Origin: Azospirillum halopraeferens DSM 3675
GTDB lineage: Bacteria > Pseudomonadota > Alphaproteobacteria > Azospirillales > Azospirillaceae
DNA: 64,000 nucleotides
Assembly (NCBI RefSeq): GCF_000429625.1
Contig: NZ_AUCF01000016.1
Location: 62,001-126,000, forward strand
Direction of reading: 5' to 3'
Position 1 is the first letter of the stretch. Each line of letters starts with the position of its first letter. Shown one piece after another: positions 51,570 to 60,593 of this stretch. Under the pieces are notes generated by a model. The model was not told where the DNA came from and made no database searches. It saw only the letters and a list, made by a program, of their open reading frames with translations. A program made the position numbers and the translations under genes.

Positions 51570-52142
51570 GTGAAGGGGTTCGACGAGGCGGACGATGAAA
51601 CGCTGATGGCCGGGACGGCCGCCGGCGACCGGGCGTCATACGATGCGCTGGTGCGCCGTCACCTGCGCCGCAGTCTGGCGCTGGCGCGGCGCATCGTCGC
51701 CAGCGACGCCGACGCGGAGGAGGTGGTCCAGGACGCCTTTCTGCGGATTTGGACGCACGCCGACCGCTGGCGGGGCGACGGCACGCGGTTTACGACGTGG
51801 CTTTACCGCATCGTCGTCAACCGTGCCATCGACCAGCGGCGCCGGCGGAACTTCCGGCCCCTCGAAGAGGCCGCGGAGGTGCCGGACCCCGCCGCCGCCG
51901 CCGACACCGCCATCGCCGCACGCGAGATGGCGGCGGCAGTCGATGCCGCCATCGCCGCCCTTCCCGAACGCCAGAGGGCGGCACTGAGCCTGTGCTATTA
52001 TCAGGGGATGAGTTGCGCGCAAGCATCGGAGGTTCTTCAGGTTTCGATACCGGCAATGGAAAGCCTGCTGGTCCGGGCGCGACGGATGGTCCGTTCCCGG
52101 CTTCACTTCATGAACCGTCAGAAGGACGGCGACCCGACATGA
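51570..52142 (+). CDS. ECF-type sigma factor (module 2)
   Basis: 190 residues from GTG 51570. Region 2 is SYDALVRRHLRRSLALARRIVASDADAEEVVQDAFLRIWTHADRW...TTWLYRIVVNRAIDQRRR; region 4 is ALPERQRAALSLCYYQGMSCAQASEVLQVSIPAMESLLVRARRMVR. It is a clear paralogue of the sigma factor at 49328. It overlaps the anti-sigma candidate by ATGA, and that gene overlaps the periplasmic sensor-like gene by ATGA, forming a three-gene signalling operon. Confidence 0.92.
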   Translation: MKGFDEADDETLMAGTAAGDRASYDALVRRHLRRSLALARRIVASDADAEEVVQDAFLRIWTHADRWRGDGTRFTTWLYRIVVNRAIDQRRRRNFRPLEEAAEVPDPAAAADTAIAAREMAAAVDAAIAALPERQRAALSLCYYQGMSCAQASEVLQVSIPAMESLLVRARRMVRSRLHFMNRQKDGDPT

Positions 52143-52567
52143 CACTCAAAGAGTTCAATCACTGCGCCGACCTCTACGGCGGCGCCATCGACCGCTGGCC
52201 GGCGCCGCACCGCGGCGAGGCCATGTCCCTGCTCCGGACCTCGGACGAGGCCCGCGCCATCCTGGCGGAAGCCGTGGCGCTCGATACCCTTCTCGACCGG
52301 GCCGCACCCGTGATGGCGCAGGCAAGCGAACGGCGCGTGCTCGACGCCATCGCCCGGCACATCGACGGGCCCCCGCCGTCACCGGGGATCACCTTGTTCG
52401 CGGCCGCCGCCCCGGTGCGCTTCTGGCCGGCGGCGGGACTGCTGGCGATCATGGCGATGGCCGGGATCGCCGCCACCAGCCAGGGTCTCTGGCCGGCGCA
52501 GACGGCGTGCGCCGTCTCCGGCTGGGACATCGTGGTGACCAGCGGCTACACCGAGATGATGCGATGA
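52139..52567 (+). CDS. Predicted membrane anti-sigma factor
   Basis: 142 residues. The cytoplasmic N-terminal part (1-85) has TLKEFNHCADLYGGAIDRWPAPHRGEAMSLLRTSDEARAILAEAVALD. One membrane span follows at about 93-118 (WPAAGLLAIMAMAGIAATSQGLW), with a short periplasmic tail containing one Cys. This arrangement fits a CnrY-type anti-sigma protein tethering the ECF factor. The family is not recognised by strict motif; the role rests on architecture and the tight overlap with both neighbours. Confidence 0.75.
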   Translation: MTLKEFNHCADLYGGAIDRWPAPHRGEAMSLLRTSDEARAILAEAVALDTLLDRAAPVMAQASERRVLDAIARHIDGPPPSPGITLFAAAAPVRFWPAAGLLAIMAMAGIAATSQGLWPAQTACAVSGWDIVVTSGYTEMMR

Positions 52568-53004
52568 TCCGGCCGACCGTCCGGTGCCGCTGGCCATGGT
52601 ATCTGCTGGTTGCCTCGCTGGGGCTCAACATGTTCTTCGGCGTCGTCCTCGCCGCTCGGGCATGGCACCATCGGCCGCCGCCCTCCCCCGAGCATCGCTT
52701 CGAGCAGTTCATCGAGCGCGCGTCGGGCGTTCTGGGACCGGCGGACGCCGAACTGCTGCGTGAAGCCTTCGCCACCGAGCGTGCCAGCCTGGCGGCGATA
52801 CACGCCAACATCGAGGTGCTGCGCCTCAAGCTGCGCGAGAGCCTCACCGCCGATACCTTCGACGCCGACGCGCTGGCGCGCACCTTCGACCGGACCCGGA
52901 CGATGGAACTGGACCTGCGCCGTCGGGTGGACGCGCGGGTGGTCGAAACCCTGAACCGCCTGTCCGACGAGGGCCGCCACCGCCTCGCGGATCTCGGCCG
53001 GTGA
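52564..53004 (+). CDS. Membrane-anchored periplasmic sensor (CnrX/CpxP heavy-metal-sensor-like)
   Basis: 146 residues. An N-terminal anchor (YLLVASLGLNMFFGVVLAARAWH) is followed by a periplasmic four-helix-type region: FEQFIERASGVLGPADAELLREAFATERASLAAIHANIEVLRLKLRESLTADTFDADALARTFDRTRTMELDLRRRVDARVVETLNRLSDEGRHRLADLGR. This is the pattern of CnrX/ZraP/CpxP-like heavy-metal or envelope-stress sensors. With the anti-sigma and ECF genes upstream, it would set sigma release. The order sigma-anti-sigma-sensor differs from cnrYXH. The signal is unknown; no metal-resistance genes are adjacent. Confidence 0.78.
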   Translation: MIRPTVRCRWPWYLLVASLGLNMFFGVVLAARAWHHRPPPSPEHRFEQFIERASGVLGPADAELLREAFATERASLAAIHANIEVLRLKLRESLTADTFDADALARTFDRTRTMELDLRRRVDARVVETLNRLSDEGRHRLADLGR

Positions 53005-53476
53005 GAGGAGCGTCGAGCATGCCCGCGATCCCGCGGACAGGGGCGGTGTCGGTGGAACCCGGAAGCGGCGCGTCGACCCGGATGCCGCGGCGGATGTCGT
53101 CGAGCGCCGCCCCGCTATCGCCTGACTGACGCGGAGAGGGACACGCGCTGCTCGTGAAGCAGGCAGCACTGACCGAGCGCTCGGCGGCGCGGGTGGAAGG
53201 CTCTCGACGGCATCACCGGGTACGGCCGGCTGCTCGTCCCGGCCATCCGATCAAGGAGAGGCTTCCACAATTGAATGCGACGTGGAGGCTGCCGTACCGC
53301 GCCACCGCCCCGTCCACGAACCGCCGGAGGTCGGATTCCCGCCGGACGCCCGCCCGATCGCGGAGGTGCCGCCGGCGCCTGATCGCTCATCCACGGCTTC
53401 GCCCATCGGCTGCCGGACGGCAAGGTCGGGCCGTCGGCCTTCCCGGCCTCCGGACGAGCGGTCCGATGCCGCCGGG
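53005..53476. other. Gene-poor stretch
   Basis: About 470 bp between the ECF module and the convergent sensor kinase gene. No convincing gene, hairpin or repeat was seen. Confidence 0.5.
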
Positions 53477-55447
53477 TCACTCCCGGCCGGCGGCGGGCAG
53501 CCGGATCGTCACGGCGGTGCCGCCGCCGTCACGGTCGTCCAGGGACAGGCTGCCGCCGTGGCGGACGACGATGGCCCTGGCCAGGTACAGGCCGAGCCCG
53601 GTCCCCGGCACCGCCGTGACGTTCGACGCGCGGAAATAGCGCCGGAACAGGTTCTCCCGATCCGCCGCGGGAACGCCGCAGCCGCGGTCGAGGATGCGCA
53701 CCTCCAGGCGGTCGGGAGCGCCGCCGATCTTCACCTCGATGGGCGATGGCGGCGGCGAGTATTTGGCCGCGTTGTCGAGCACGGCGCTGAACACCATGCG
53801 CAGCATCGTCGCGTCACCGTCAATGCTCGGCGGCGGCGTCCCGATCCGCACGCGGATGGTCCGGGCGTGCAGCAGGCGATGGTGCTGCACCACATCCTCG
53901 ATCATGGCCATCGGGTCGAAGGGGGCTGTGTGCAGGACCAGCCCCGTTTCGTCCAGCCGGTCCTCGGCGAAGCACGCGTCGATGAGCCCCAGCAGCCGGC
54001 GCACGTTGGCCCGGATGTTGTCGAGCCGGCGCCGGGCATCATCGGCCAACGGCTGCACCAGCAGCGGAAGGACCTGCGCCGCGCCGTCGATCACCGCCAG
54101 GGGCGTCTTGAACTCGTGCGCGGCCATGCGGATGAACTGCCGCAGCCGCTGGCGCGCCGCCTGCTCGGCGACCAGCGCTTCCTCGGTGCGGGCGTTGGCT
54201 TCGGTCAGTTCGCGGGTGCGGCGGGCGACCAGGGTTTCCAGGCGGACGCGCATCTGGTCGGCCACCGCCAGCGCGAAGCCGATCAGCAGGGTGGCGAGGC
54301 CCATGGTAAACAGCTCGCGCACCCATCCCCGCCACGGCAGCAACTCCGGCGCCCACCGGTTGAAGGCCACCAGGTGCAGCGAGGTCAGCACCAGGAACGG
54401 CCCCATGGCCAGCAGCAGCGACCCGCGTTCCCGCCCGCCGACGCCGCGCTGCAAAAGCATGAGCCAGAGCGAGATCGCCGCCACGGCGAAGAACGTGACG
54501 GTGAGGCCGGTCAGCAGGCGGTGCGGCAGCATCACCATCAGGGCGAGGTTGGCGGCGGTCATCGCCGCCACCACACGATGGAGCCGGCGGTGAACCACCG
54601 GACGATGCTCGGGCAGATCGAGATAGGTGGCAACGAACAGAGGCAGGCAGTACAAGCCGAGGACGCCGCCGCCTTCGAGAATCCACCAGTCGGCATTGTC
54701 GGCCCAGGACAGGCCGTAGGCGCGGTTGAGCCCGGAGCCGAAGACGGACGTCGCCAGGATGCCGAGGGCGGCGCCGAAGGCGTAGCCGTACAGCCGGATG
54801 CGCAGCAACAGCCAGTGCGCCCCGAACAGCAGCGCCACGCTGGCCATCGATCCGGCCAGTGGGGCATGCATGCGGAGCATCTCCGCCTCATGCCGCATCT
54901 GGGCCAGGGCCGTGCGCAGAACCGGCGTCATCACCAGGGCGAAGCGCGACCGGATGGACAGGTACAGGGTCATCTCTCGGCCCGCGAAGGGGGTCAGGTC
55001 CACCCGGTCCTGGATCTCCCCCGCCGGCACGGCGTCGACGGCGAGCCCCCGCACCGCGTGCAGCAGCACCGCGCCGTCGTCGCCGACCAGGTGGATGTCC
55101 GCGCGCGCGATCAGCAGGGTTTCGATGGCCAGCAGCCAGCGGTCGGCTGCCGCGGCGTCGCGCAGGTCGAGACGGACTCGCCCCCACAGGGCGCCGGTCG
55201 TCTGGCCGAACGACGAGGGTCCTTCGGCCAGCGGGCGGAACCCACCGCCGCCGCCCCGTTCCGGCGCGACGTCGTCAAGGGACAGCACCCCGTCGGGGTC
55301 GAACAGCACCTCCAGGGCGGGGACCAGGGCCACCACGTCCGTCGCTCCCGGTCCGGCCGCGACCGTCACGGCGGCGGCGGCGGCAGGACGGGACCACAGG
55401 CCGGAGACCGCAATCAGGAATATGGCAACGAGGACGGCAATCTTCAC
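53477..55447 (-). CDS. 7TMR-DISM sensor histidine kinase
   Basis: 656 residues from GTG 55447. A signal peptide (1-24) is followed by a periplasmic 7TMR-DISM extracellular domain (about 40-185, with ALWGRVRLDLRD and LLIARADIHLV), then seven membrane spans (about 195-395, with GSGLNRAYGLSWADNADWW). A coiled linker leads to the HisKA box FIRMAAHEFKTPLAVIDGAAQVL with H444, and a HATPase domain (LDNAAKYSPPP, DRGCGVPAADRENLFRRYFR, GTGLGLYLARAI). It senses an envelope ligand, often a carbohydrate. It is divergent from the response regulator at 55632, which is its obvious partner. Confidence 0.93.
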   Translation of the reverse strand: MKIAVLVAIFLIAVSGLWSRPAAAAAVTVAAGPGATDVVALVPALEVLFDPDGVLSLDDVAPERGGGGGFRPLAEGPSSFGQTTGALWGRVRLDLRDAAAADRWLLAIETLLIARADIHLVGDDGAVLLHAVRGLAVDAVPAGEIQDRVDLTPFAGREMTLYLSIRSRFALVMTPVLRTALAQMRHEAEMLRMHAPLAGSMASVALLFGAHWLLLRIRLYGYAFGAALGILATSVFGSGLNRAYGLSWADNADWWILEGGGVLGLYCLPLFVATYLDLPEHRPVVHRRLHRVVAAMTAANLALMVMLPHRLLTGLTVTFFAVAAISLWLMLLQRGVGGRERGSLLLAMGPFLVLTSLHLVAFNRWAPELLPWRGWVRELFTMGLATLLIGFALAVADQMRVRLETLVARRTRELTEANARTEEALVAEQAARQRLRQFIRMAAHEFKTPLAVIDGAAQVLPLLVQPLADDARRRLDNIRANVRRLLGLIDACFAEDRLDETGLVLHTAPFDPMAMIEDVVQHHRLLHARTIRVRIGTPPPSIDGDATMLRMVFSAVLDNAAKYSPPPSPIEVKIGGAPDRLEVRILDRGCGVPAADRENLFRRYFRASNVTAVPGTGLGLYLARAIVVRHGGSLSLDDRDGGGTAVTIRLPAAGRE

Positions 55448-55526
55448 GCGAACCTTCCCACGGGACCCGGTCGGCCGCAGGAGAAGAAGTCAATCCCGAC
55501 CTTCGGTCAAGTGTCAGGACACCGGC

Positions 55527-55573
55527 GTTTCAAAGCGTTTCAATAACGCGAAAATATCGCTTTGACGAAAGCG
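55527..55573. promoter_or_regulatory. Operator-like repeats between kinase and regulator genes
   Basis: Two GTTTCAA direct repeats with a 10-bp period (55527-55533 and 55537-55543), one helical turn apart as usual for OmpR-type tandem binding. They are followed by the inverted repeat CGCTTT/AAAGCG (55558-55573). All lie in the 184-bp divergent gap, so autoregulation by the adjacent regulator is likely. Confidence 0.6.
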
Positions 55574-55631
55574 GTCGCCATGGCCCATACGTCGGAGAGA
55601 GCGGTGGGAACCGGGAACGGGCGGAGCAACC

Positions 55632-56324
55632 ATGGCGCGGATCGCCGTCGTCGAGGATGAAGCAGCGCTGCGGGAAGATCTGGCCCTGTACCTGCAGGCC
55701 GAGGGGCACGAAGTGCACCAGGCGGGGTGCGGCGCCGATCTCGATACCGTGCTCGCCGAAGGCGCCGACATTGTCGTGCTGGACGTCAACCTGCCGGGGG
55801 AGTCCGGGTTCGAGATCGCCGCGCGCCTGCGCGCCACCTCCGATCTCGGCATCATCATGCTGACGGCCCGCCGCATGGAGGATGACCGGTTGACCGGGCT
55901 GGATGCCGGGGCGGACATCTACCTGTCGAAGCCCGTGAGCTTCCGTGAACTGGCAGCCCATGTCCGCGCCCTCGGTCGCCGTTTGGGGTCCGTGCCGGTC
56001 GCGGAATCCGGTGCGGTGCCGCCACCGTGCTGGCGGCTGGACCGGACGGGCTGGTCCCTGGTGGCGCCCTCGGGCACCACCATCCGCCTGACCAAGCTGG
56101 AGATGCGCTTCCTGCTGCGTCTGGCCGACAGCCCGGAGACGCCGGTGGACCGCCACACCCTGTCCCTCGCCGTTTACGGCACGTCCCTGGACCACGACAG
56201 CCGGGCCCTGGATGCGCTGGTGCGCCGCCTGAAGACCAAGGTCGAGCGGGCGTGCGGCACCGCCCTGCCGGTGCAGGCCCTGTACGCCTCCGGCTATGTG
56301 TTCTCCGCGATCCTGCTGCCGTAG
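55632..56324 (+). CDS. OmpR-family response regulator
   Basis: 230 residues. The receiver has VVEDEAALREDL, phospho-Asp in IVVLDVNLPGESGFEIA, MLTARRMED and IYLSKPVSFREL. The C-terminal winged helix (RLTKLEMRFLLRLADSPETPVDRHTLSLAVYG, then SRALDALVRRLKTKVER) follows. Cognate partner of the divergent 7TMR-DISM kinase. The target genes are not evident beyond its own promoter region. Confidence 0.92.
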   Translation: MARIAVVEDEAALREDLALYLQAEGHEVHQAGCGADLDTVLAEGADIVVLDVNLPGESGFEIAARLRATSDLGIIMLTARRMEDDRLTGLDAGADIYLSKPVSFRELAAHVRALGRRLGSVPVAESGAVPPPCWRLDRTGWSLVAPSGTTIRLTKLEMRFLLRLADSPETPVDRHTLSLAVYGTSLDHDSRALDALVRRLKTKVERACGTALPVQALYASGYVFSAILLP

Positions 56325-56337
56325 CCCGTTACCGGCA

Positions 56338-56676
56338 TCAGGCCAGGGGGTGCGGGTTGGGGTCGCCGAATTCGGCGACCAACTGCTGATAGGCCTCTGC
56401 CCGGGCCCGCTCGTAGCGGCGGTCGAGCTGGCGGCGCGAAACGCCGGCCGGCTCCAGGTGCCGGTGCAGGTCGTCGAGCAGCGCCCCGTCGGCGGTGGTC
56501 GCCACCGCCTCGGCCAGAGTACCGGGATCGGGCGCGCCGCCCCCGGCGGGAAGCCGGGACCGCGCCCAATCGGCCAGCAGGCGCATGGTGCGCGCCCGGT
56601 GGCGGAACCGGAACGCGTCAAGCCGGGCGCACTCGTGCTCCTGCTTTTTCAGCAGCGCCCCGTGAAGATCGAACAT
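56338..56676 (-). CDS. Hypothetical helical protein
   Basis: 112 residues from ATG 56676. Rich in Arg, Ala and His (KQEHECARLDAFRFRHRARTMRLLADWA; SRRQLDRRYERARAEAYQQLVAEFGDPNP). No signal, membrane span or known motif. Convergent with the response regulator, 13 bp apart. The frame stays open to a TTG at 56739. No strong ribosome site. Confidence 0.5.
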   Translation of the reverse strand: MFDLHGALLKKQEHECARLDAFRFRHRARTMRLLADWARSRLPAGGGAPDPGTLAEAVATTADGALLDDLHRHLEPAGVSRRQLDRRYERARAEAYQQLVAEFGDPNPHPLA

Positions 56677-56748
56677 GGGCCGGCTCGTGTCGTCGTGTTC
56701 GGTCCCGACAGTATCCCGTGAGCGAGAGGGCGCCGTCAATCCGACGTC

Positions 56749-56873
56749 GTATGATGCGGCTTCCGGCAGATCCGCAGGATCTGTTGGAAGCCGTCGAACC
56801 CGACAGATGAAGGCCGCCGGCCTTCATTGAAAGGGGCATACGGTAGAAGTCTTCAGGGGGAAACCGTATGACG
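56749..56873 (+). repeat. Three-hairpin dispersed element, subfamily 2, copy 2
   Basis: Near-identical to 18316-18438: first hairpin CGGCTTCCGGCAGATCC with a slightly decayed right arm (CTGTTGGAAG), core AACCCGACAGAT, hairpin GATGAAGGCC/GGCCTTCAT, and the CATACGG...CCGTATG pair. Differences are a few substitutions; some (loop GCA, GCC) leave pairing intact. Confidence 0.88.
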
Positions 56874-56905
56874 CGAGGGCTCGCCCCCTCCCCCGGAGCC
56901 GGGCG

Positions 56906-57259
56906 TCAGGCTTCGACGAGGACGTCGAAACCGCCGAAGATCACCCGCTTCCCGTCGAAGGGCATGGGGTTGACGTCGGCCCGGACACGCGGATCGGCCA
57001 TTACCGTCTTCATGCCCTCGTCGCGGACGGCGCGGGACGGCCAAAGGACCCATGAGAAGATGACCGTCTCGTCGTCGCGCCGCTTCACCGCCATGGGAAA
57101 GGACGTGATCTCGCCCTCCGGTACGTCGTCCCCCCAGCACTCGACCACCTGAAGGGCGCCATTCTCCCGGAACACGGCGGCCGCGGCTTCGGCGTGCCGG
57201 CGGAACGCCTCCCGGTTGGCCGTGGGAACGGCGGCGACGAATCCATCAATGTAAGCCAT
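56906..57259 (-). CDS. DUF1428 family protein
   Basis: 117 residues, full length for DUF1428 (YbaA-like), a small ferredoxin-like alpha/beta-barrel fold: YIDGFVAAVPTANREAFRRHAE, VVECWGDDVPEGEITSFPMAVKRRDDETVIFSWVLWPSRAVRDEGMKTVMADPRV, MPFDGKRVIFGGFDVLVEA. Cytoplasmic, function unknown. Single gene. Confidence 0.9.
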   Translation of the reverse strand: MAYIDGFVAAVPTANREAFRRHAEAAAAVFRENGALQVVECWGDDVPEGEITSFPMAVKRRDDETVIFSWVLWPSRAVRDEGMKTVMADPRVRADVNPMPFDGKRVIFGGFDVLVEA

Positions 57260-57354
57260 GGCGTGCTCTCCCTCTCCGGCTGCCGCCCCGCAGCGGAGCG
57301 GTCGGCTTATAGGTTGATATCAACGCATTTGCCGCCGATCAACCGCCGTCGCCC

Positions 57355-58668
57355 TCATGGAAGGGCGGCGGACACGGGCTGGCCGGTGAACGGGTTCCAG
57401 CCGCGCGCGGCCAGCGCCGCCCAGGCGGTGGCCCCCAGGTGAGGCCAGCGGTGATAGTGGAAGTCGTCGGTGGTGCTGTCCGGCCCGATGGCGAGTCCGG
57501 TGGTGATGCGCGGCCGGTCCGCCGCCCACACATAGCCGCCGGGACTGACGTGTGCCGCCACCAGCCGCAGCCGACGGTCCGCCTCGGCCGCGCGTCCCAG
57601 CATCCGGTAGACCAGCGCCGCCTGCGCCGTGCCTTCCAGCCAGACACCGTCGCGGTCGTCGTTGAAGTCGAAGCCGTCGCCCACCCCATGGGCGCGCTCG
57701 GCATGGTCCATGGCCCGCCGCCACGCCGCCGGGGCGTCGCGAAGCAGCAGCGGCCAGAGCTGGGCATCCAGCCCCGATGCCGCATGGCTGACCGTCACCC
57801 CGTCGGGGGCCGTGCCGATGGGAAAGCCCCCCTCGCCGGCCCGCCACACCGCATCGAGGAAGGAGCGCGCCTCCGCCTCCCGCTCCGTCCAGGGGCCGGG
57901 GTGGCCGGTGCGGGCCAGCCAGCCGAAAACGGCGGCCGCGTCGGCGTTGTGCTCGGTCGATTTCCAGGTGAGCGGCCGGGCCGACCCGTCGAAGCCGTGC
58001 AGGCCGCCGATGAAGCCACCGGGCCCGCGCGGGTCGCGGGCGTTGGCGGCGATCCAGCCGGCCAGCCGGGCGGCGCCCTCCAGGAACGCGGTGTCGCCGG
58101 TGCCCTCGTGCAGGGTCAACAGGGCCAGAGCCGCCCAGGCGACGTTGCCGGTGGCGGTGCCCACCTGGTAGGGGTCCTCCGCCCAGCGGTTCGCCGCGGC
58201 GTCCCACCACCCCATGGGCGGAACCGGCCGGTCCGGCTGGGGTCCGGCGCGGTAGGCGTTGCGCAGACGGCCGGTCTCCCCGGTGCGATCATCCGTCGCG
58301 GCGGCCAGCAAGGCGGCGCCGATCCGCACCGCCGCCGCCGGTCGCTCACAGGCGACCAGGGCGATCGCCGCCAGGGCGTTGTCGTAGCTGAAGGCGGCCG
58401 AGCGCAGGGCCGGCTCGCCCGGTTCCCCCTGCCCATCCGGTCCGTCGAAGCTGCGCAGGAAGACCGGCCCGTCGCCGGGGGCGCCGTCCACCCGCGCCGC
58501 CAGCGCGGCGCAGGTCTGCTCCGCAAGCGGTGACCCGGCGCCCGGCAGCCCGTCTGCCGCCACCGCGGACCCCGCTGCACCGGCAAGGATCAGGGCGACA
58601 ACCGCCGGACGACCGAACCGCGTCCATCCGCCCGTCCGCCGCCGACCCTTTCCTTGCGCACTCCTCAC
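57355..58668 (-). CDS. Secreted protein with (alpha/alpha)-barrel-like repeats, possible glycoside hydrolase
   Basis: 437 residues from GTG 58668 (GGAAGGAAC upstream). A signal sequence lies within the first 38 residues (VVALILAGAAGSAVAADG). The mature part shows repeated helical-hairpin segments typical of six-hairpin glycosidases: FSYDNALAAIALVACERP, TGNVAWAALALLTLHEGTGDTAFLEGAARLAGWI, TEHNADAAAVFGWLARTG and FDFNDDRDGVWLEGTAQAALVYRMLGR. Conserved acidic residues (DD, E) occur in the groove-like segments. It is likely periplasmic and carbohydrate-active, but no precise family is recognised. Confidence 0.65.
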   Translation of the reverse strand: MRSAQGKGRRRTGGWTRFGRPAVVALILAGAAGSAVAADGLPGAGSPLAEQTCAALAARVDGAPGDGPVFLRSFDGPDGQGEPGEPALRSAAFSYDNALAAIALVACERPAAAVRIGAALLAAATDDRTGETGRLRNAYRAGPQPDRPVPPMGWWDAAANRWAEDPYQVGTATGNVAWAALALLTLHEGTGDTAFLEGAARLAGWIAANARDPRGPGGFIGGLHGFDGSARPLTWKSTEHNADAAAVFGWLARTGHPGPWTEREAEARSFLDAVWRAGEGGFPIGTAPDGVTVSHAASGLDAQLWPLLLRDAPAAWRRAMDHAERAHGVGDGFDFNDDRDGVWLEGTAQAALVYRMLGRAAEADRRLRLVAAHVSPGGYVWAADRPRITTGLAIGPDSTTDDFHYHRWPHLGATAWAALAARGWNPFTGQPVSAALP

Positions 58669-58748
58669 GTTCCTTCCCCCTGTTTCCCGCCACCCGGCCT
58701 GCCGAAGATGGGCCGGGCCGGGCAGCGCGTCGAGGGGGGTGCGCCCGA

Positions 58749-60419
58749 TCAGGCGGCGCGGACGTGCCTCAGGAACTCCGCCACCTGCTGGCGCAGGGTG
58801 TCGAACTGCTCCGACACGCGGCGGCTGGTGTCCAGCAGATCCTTGGCCATCTGGCTGGCGTCCACCACCTCATCGGTCACCAGGCCGATGTTGCTGGCGA
58901 CCGCCTGGGTTCCCGTTGCGGCCGTGCTGGCCGCCCGGGAAATCTCCTGGGTGGCAATGCTCTGCTCCTCCACCGCGGCGGCGATGCCGGTGGCAATCTC
59001 CCGGGCGCCCTCGGCGACCTTGGAGATGTACTTGATCTCCTCCACCGCGCGCTGGGTGGCTTCCTGGACGCCGTTGATCTGAAGGGTGATGTCCTCGGTC
59101 GCCTTGGCGGTCTGGTTGGCGAGCTGCTTGACCTCGCTGGCCACCACGGCGAACCCCTTGCCGGCGTCGCCGGCCCGCGCCGCCTCGATGGTGGCGTTCA
59201 GGGCCAGCAGATTGGTCTTGCTGGCGATGTCGTTGATCAGCTTGACGATGTGGCCGATGCGCAGAGCCTGGCTGGCGAGCGCCTCGATGGTGTGGCTGGT
59301 CTGGTCGGCGGCGTTGGCGGTGTCGCGGGCCCCCTCGACCGACTGGTTGAGGCGCTGGGCGATCTCCGACGTGGTGGCCGACAGCTCCTCGGTGGCCGAG
59401 GCGATGCTGCCCACGCTTTGCAGGGTGTGACTGGTGTCGCTGGCGATCTCCACGGCGCCCTTCTCGGCCTGCGCGATGCGGCCGGCCATCAGGCGGGCGG
59501 ATTCACCCATCTCGCCCGCCGACATCAGCGCCTTGTCGACCAGGCCGGAGACGTTCGCCTCGAACTCCCCGGCCAGGCGGGTGATGAGCGCCTTGCGCTT
59601 GGCCTCGGCCTCGGCCTCCATGCGCTCCCGCTCGGCGTCGAGCTGGCGCACCTTGGCGGTGCTGTCACGGAACACCTCGACGGCGCGGGCGATGGTGCCG
59701 ATCTCGTCCGTGCGCCGCAGGCACGACAGGTGGATGTTCAGGTCGTTGTCGGAAATGCGCTGCATGGCGTCCGAGATCTCGCGGGTCGGCGCGATGATCA
59801 GGGAGCGGATCACCAGGAACAGCACCGCCACCAGAACCGCCACCACGCCGATCGAGATCATGACCGAGGTGCGGGTGTTGGCGGCGATCTGCTCCATGAT
59901 GGCCAGCCGGCTCCAGGCGGCGGCGACGTAGCCCACCCGTTCGTTCTGTGCGCCGGAGGTGACCGCGGCCATCACCAGCGTCTGCGTGTCGGAGGTTTGG
60001 ACGACGCTGCCCGTTTCGGCCTGCGCCAGGCTCTCTTGCGCAAAGCGCGTGATCACCGCATCGTCCAGGCCGTCGCGGACATAGGAATTGAGGAGCTTGC
60101 CCGACTTGTCGAAGACCAGCACGGCGTCGAGTCCGGCGTCCGCATCGCGGGCCAGCCCGTCATAGGCGCCCCGGATGGATTCGACGCGCGCGTAACGCAC
60201 CGCGGCCGACATGTTGTCGCCCAGCAGCTTCGTCACCCGGGTGAACCCCTGGTCGAACGCGCGCAGCGCGATGTCGCGCGCCTGCATCGACTGATAGGTG
60301 ATGAGGCCGCCCAGGCCCAGCGCCAGCAGGATCACGACGCAGGCGATGATCTTCTGATTGATGCTCCGCATGAGGAACGAACCCCGGGGGGCCGCTCCCG
60401 CCATATCACCGACCGACAT
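58749..60419 (-). CDS. Methyl-accepting chemotaxis protein
   Basis: 556 residues. First membrane span at about 24-45, a periplasmic sensor domain with a Cache-like pattern ([21 protein letters not shown]), second span at about 180-207, then a HAMP ([21 protein letters not shown]). The signalling domain has the conserved hairpin tip [53 protein letters not shown] 60419 has AAGAGGAA upstream; ATG 60371 is an alternative. It is downstream of a periplasmic binding-protein gene on the same strand, so the two may cooperate in sensing. Confidence 0.93.
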   Translation of the reverse strand: MSVGDMAGAAPRGSFLMRSINQKIIACVVILLALGLGGLITYQSMQARDIALRAFDQGFTRVTKLLGDNMSAAVRYARVESIRGAYDGLARDADAGLDAVLVFDKSGKLLNSYVRDGLDDAVITRFAQESLAQAETGSVVQTSDTQTLVMAAVTSGAQNERVGYVAAAWSRLAIMEQIAANTRTSVMISIGVVAVLVAVLFLVIRSLIIAPTREISDAMQRISDNDLNIHLSCLRRTDEIGTIARAVEVFRDSTAKVRQLDAERERMEAEAEAKRKALITRLAGEFEANVSGLVDKALMSAGEMGESARLMAGRIAQAEKGAVEIASDTSHTLQSVGSIASATEELSATTSEIAQRLNQSVEGARDTANAADQTSHTIEALASQALRIGHIVKLINDIASKTNLLALNATIEAARAGDAGKGFAVVASEVKQLANQTAKATEDITLQINGVQEATQRAVEEIKYISKVAEGAREIATGIAAAVEEQSIATQEISRAASTAATGTQAVASNIGLVTDEVVDASQMAKDLLDTSRRVSEQFDTLRQQVAEFLRHVRAA

Positions 60420-60593
60420 CTGGAGATTCCTCTTCCCATCGGGACGCCGCCGTCACCGCGGCACCGGGCGCCACACTTCAAGCCATGGCGTGCCGCAGAC
60501 GCCGCAACCATGTCACCTCGCATCCGCGACCGGGAGCCACCCCGGGCGGATCGGCGTGCCCGCCCCCCGCGGGGAAGCGGGCACGCCACCGGA

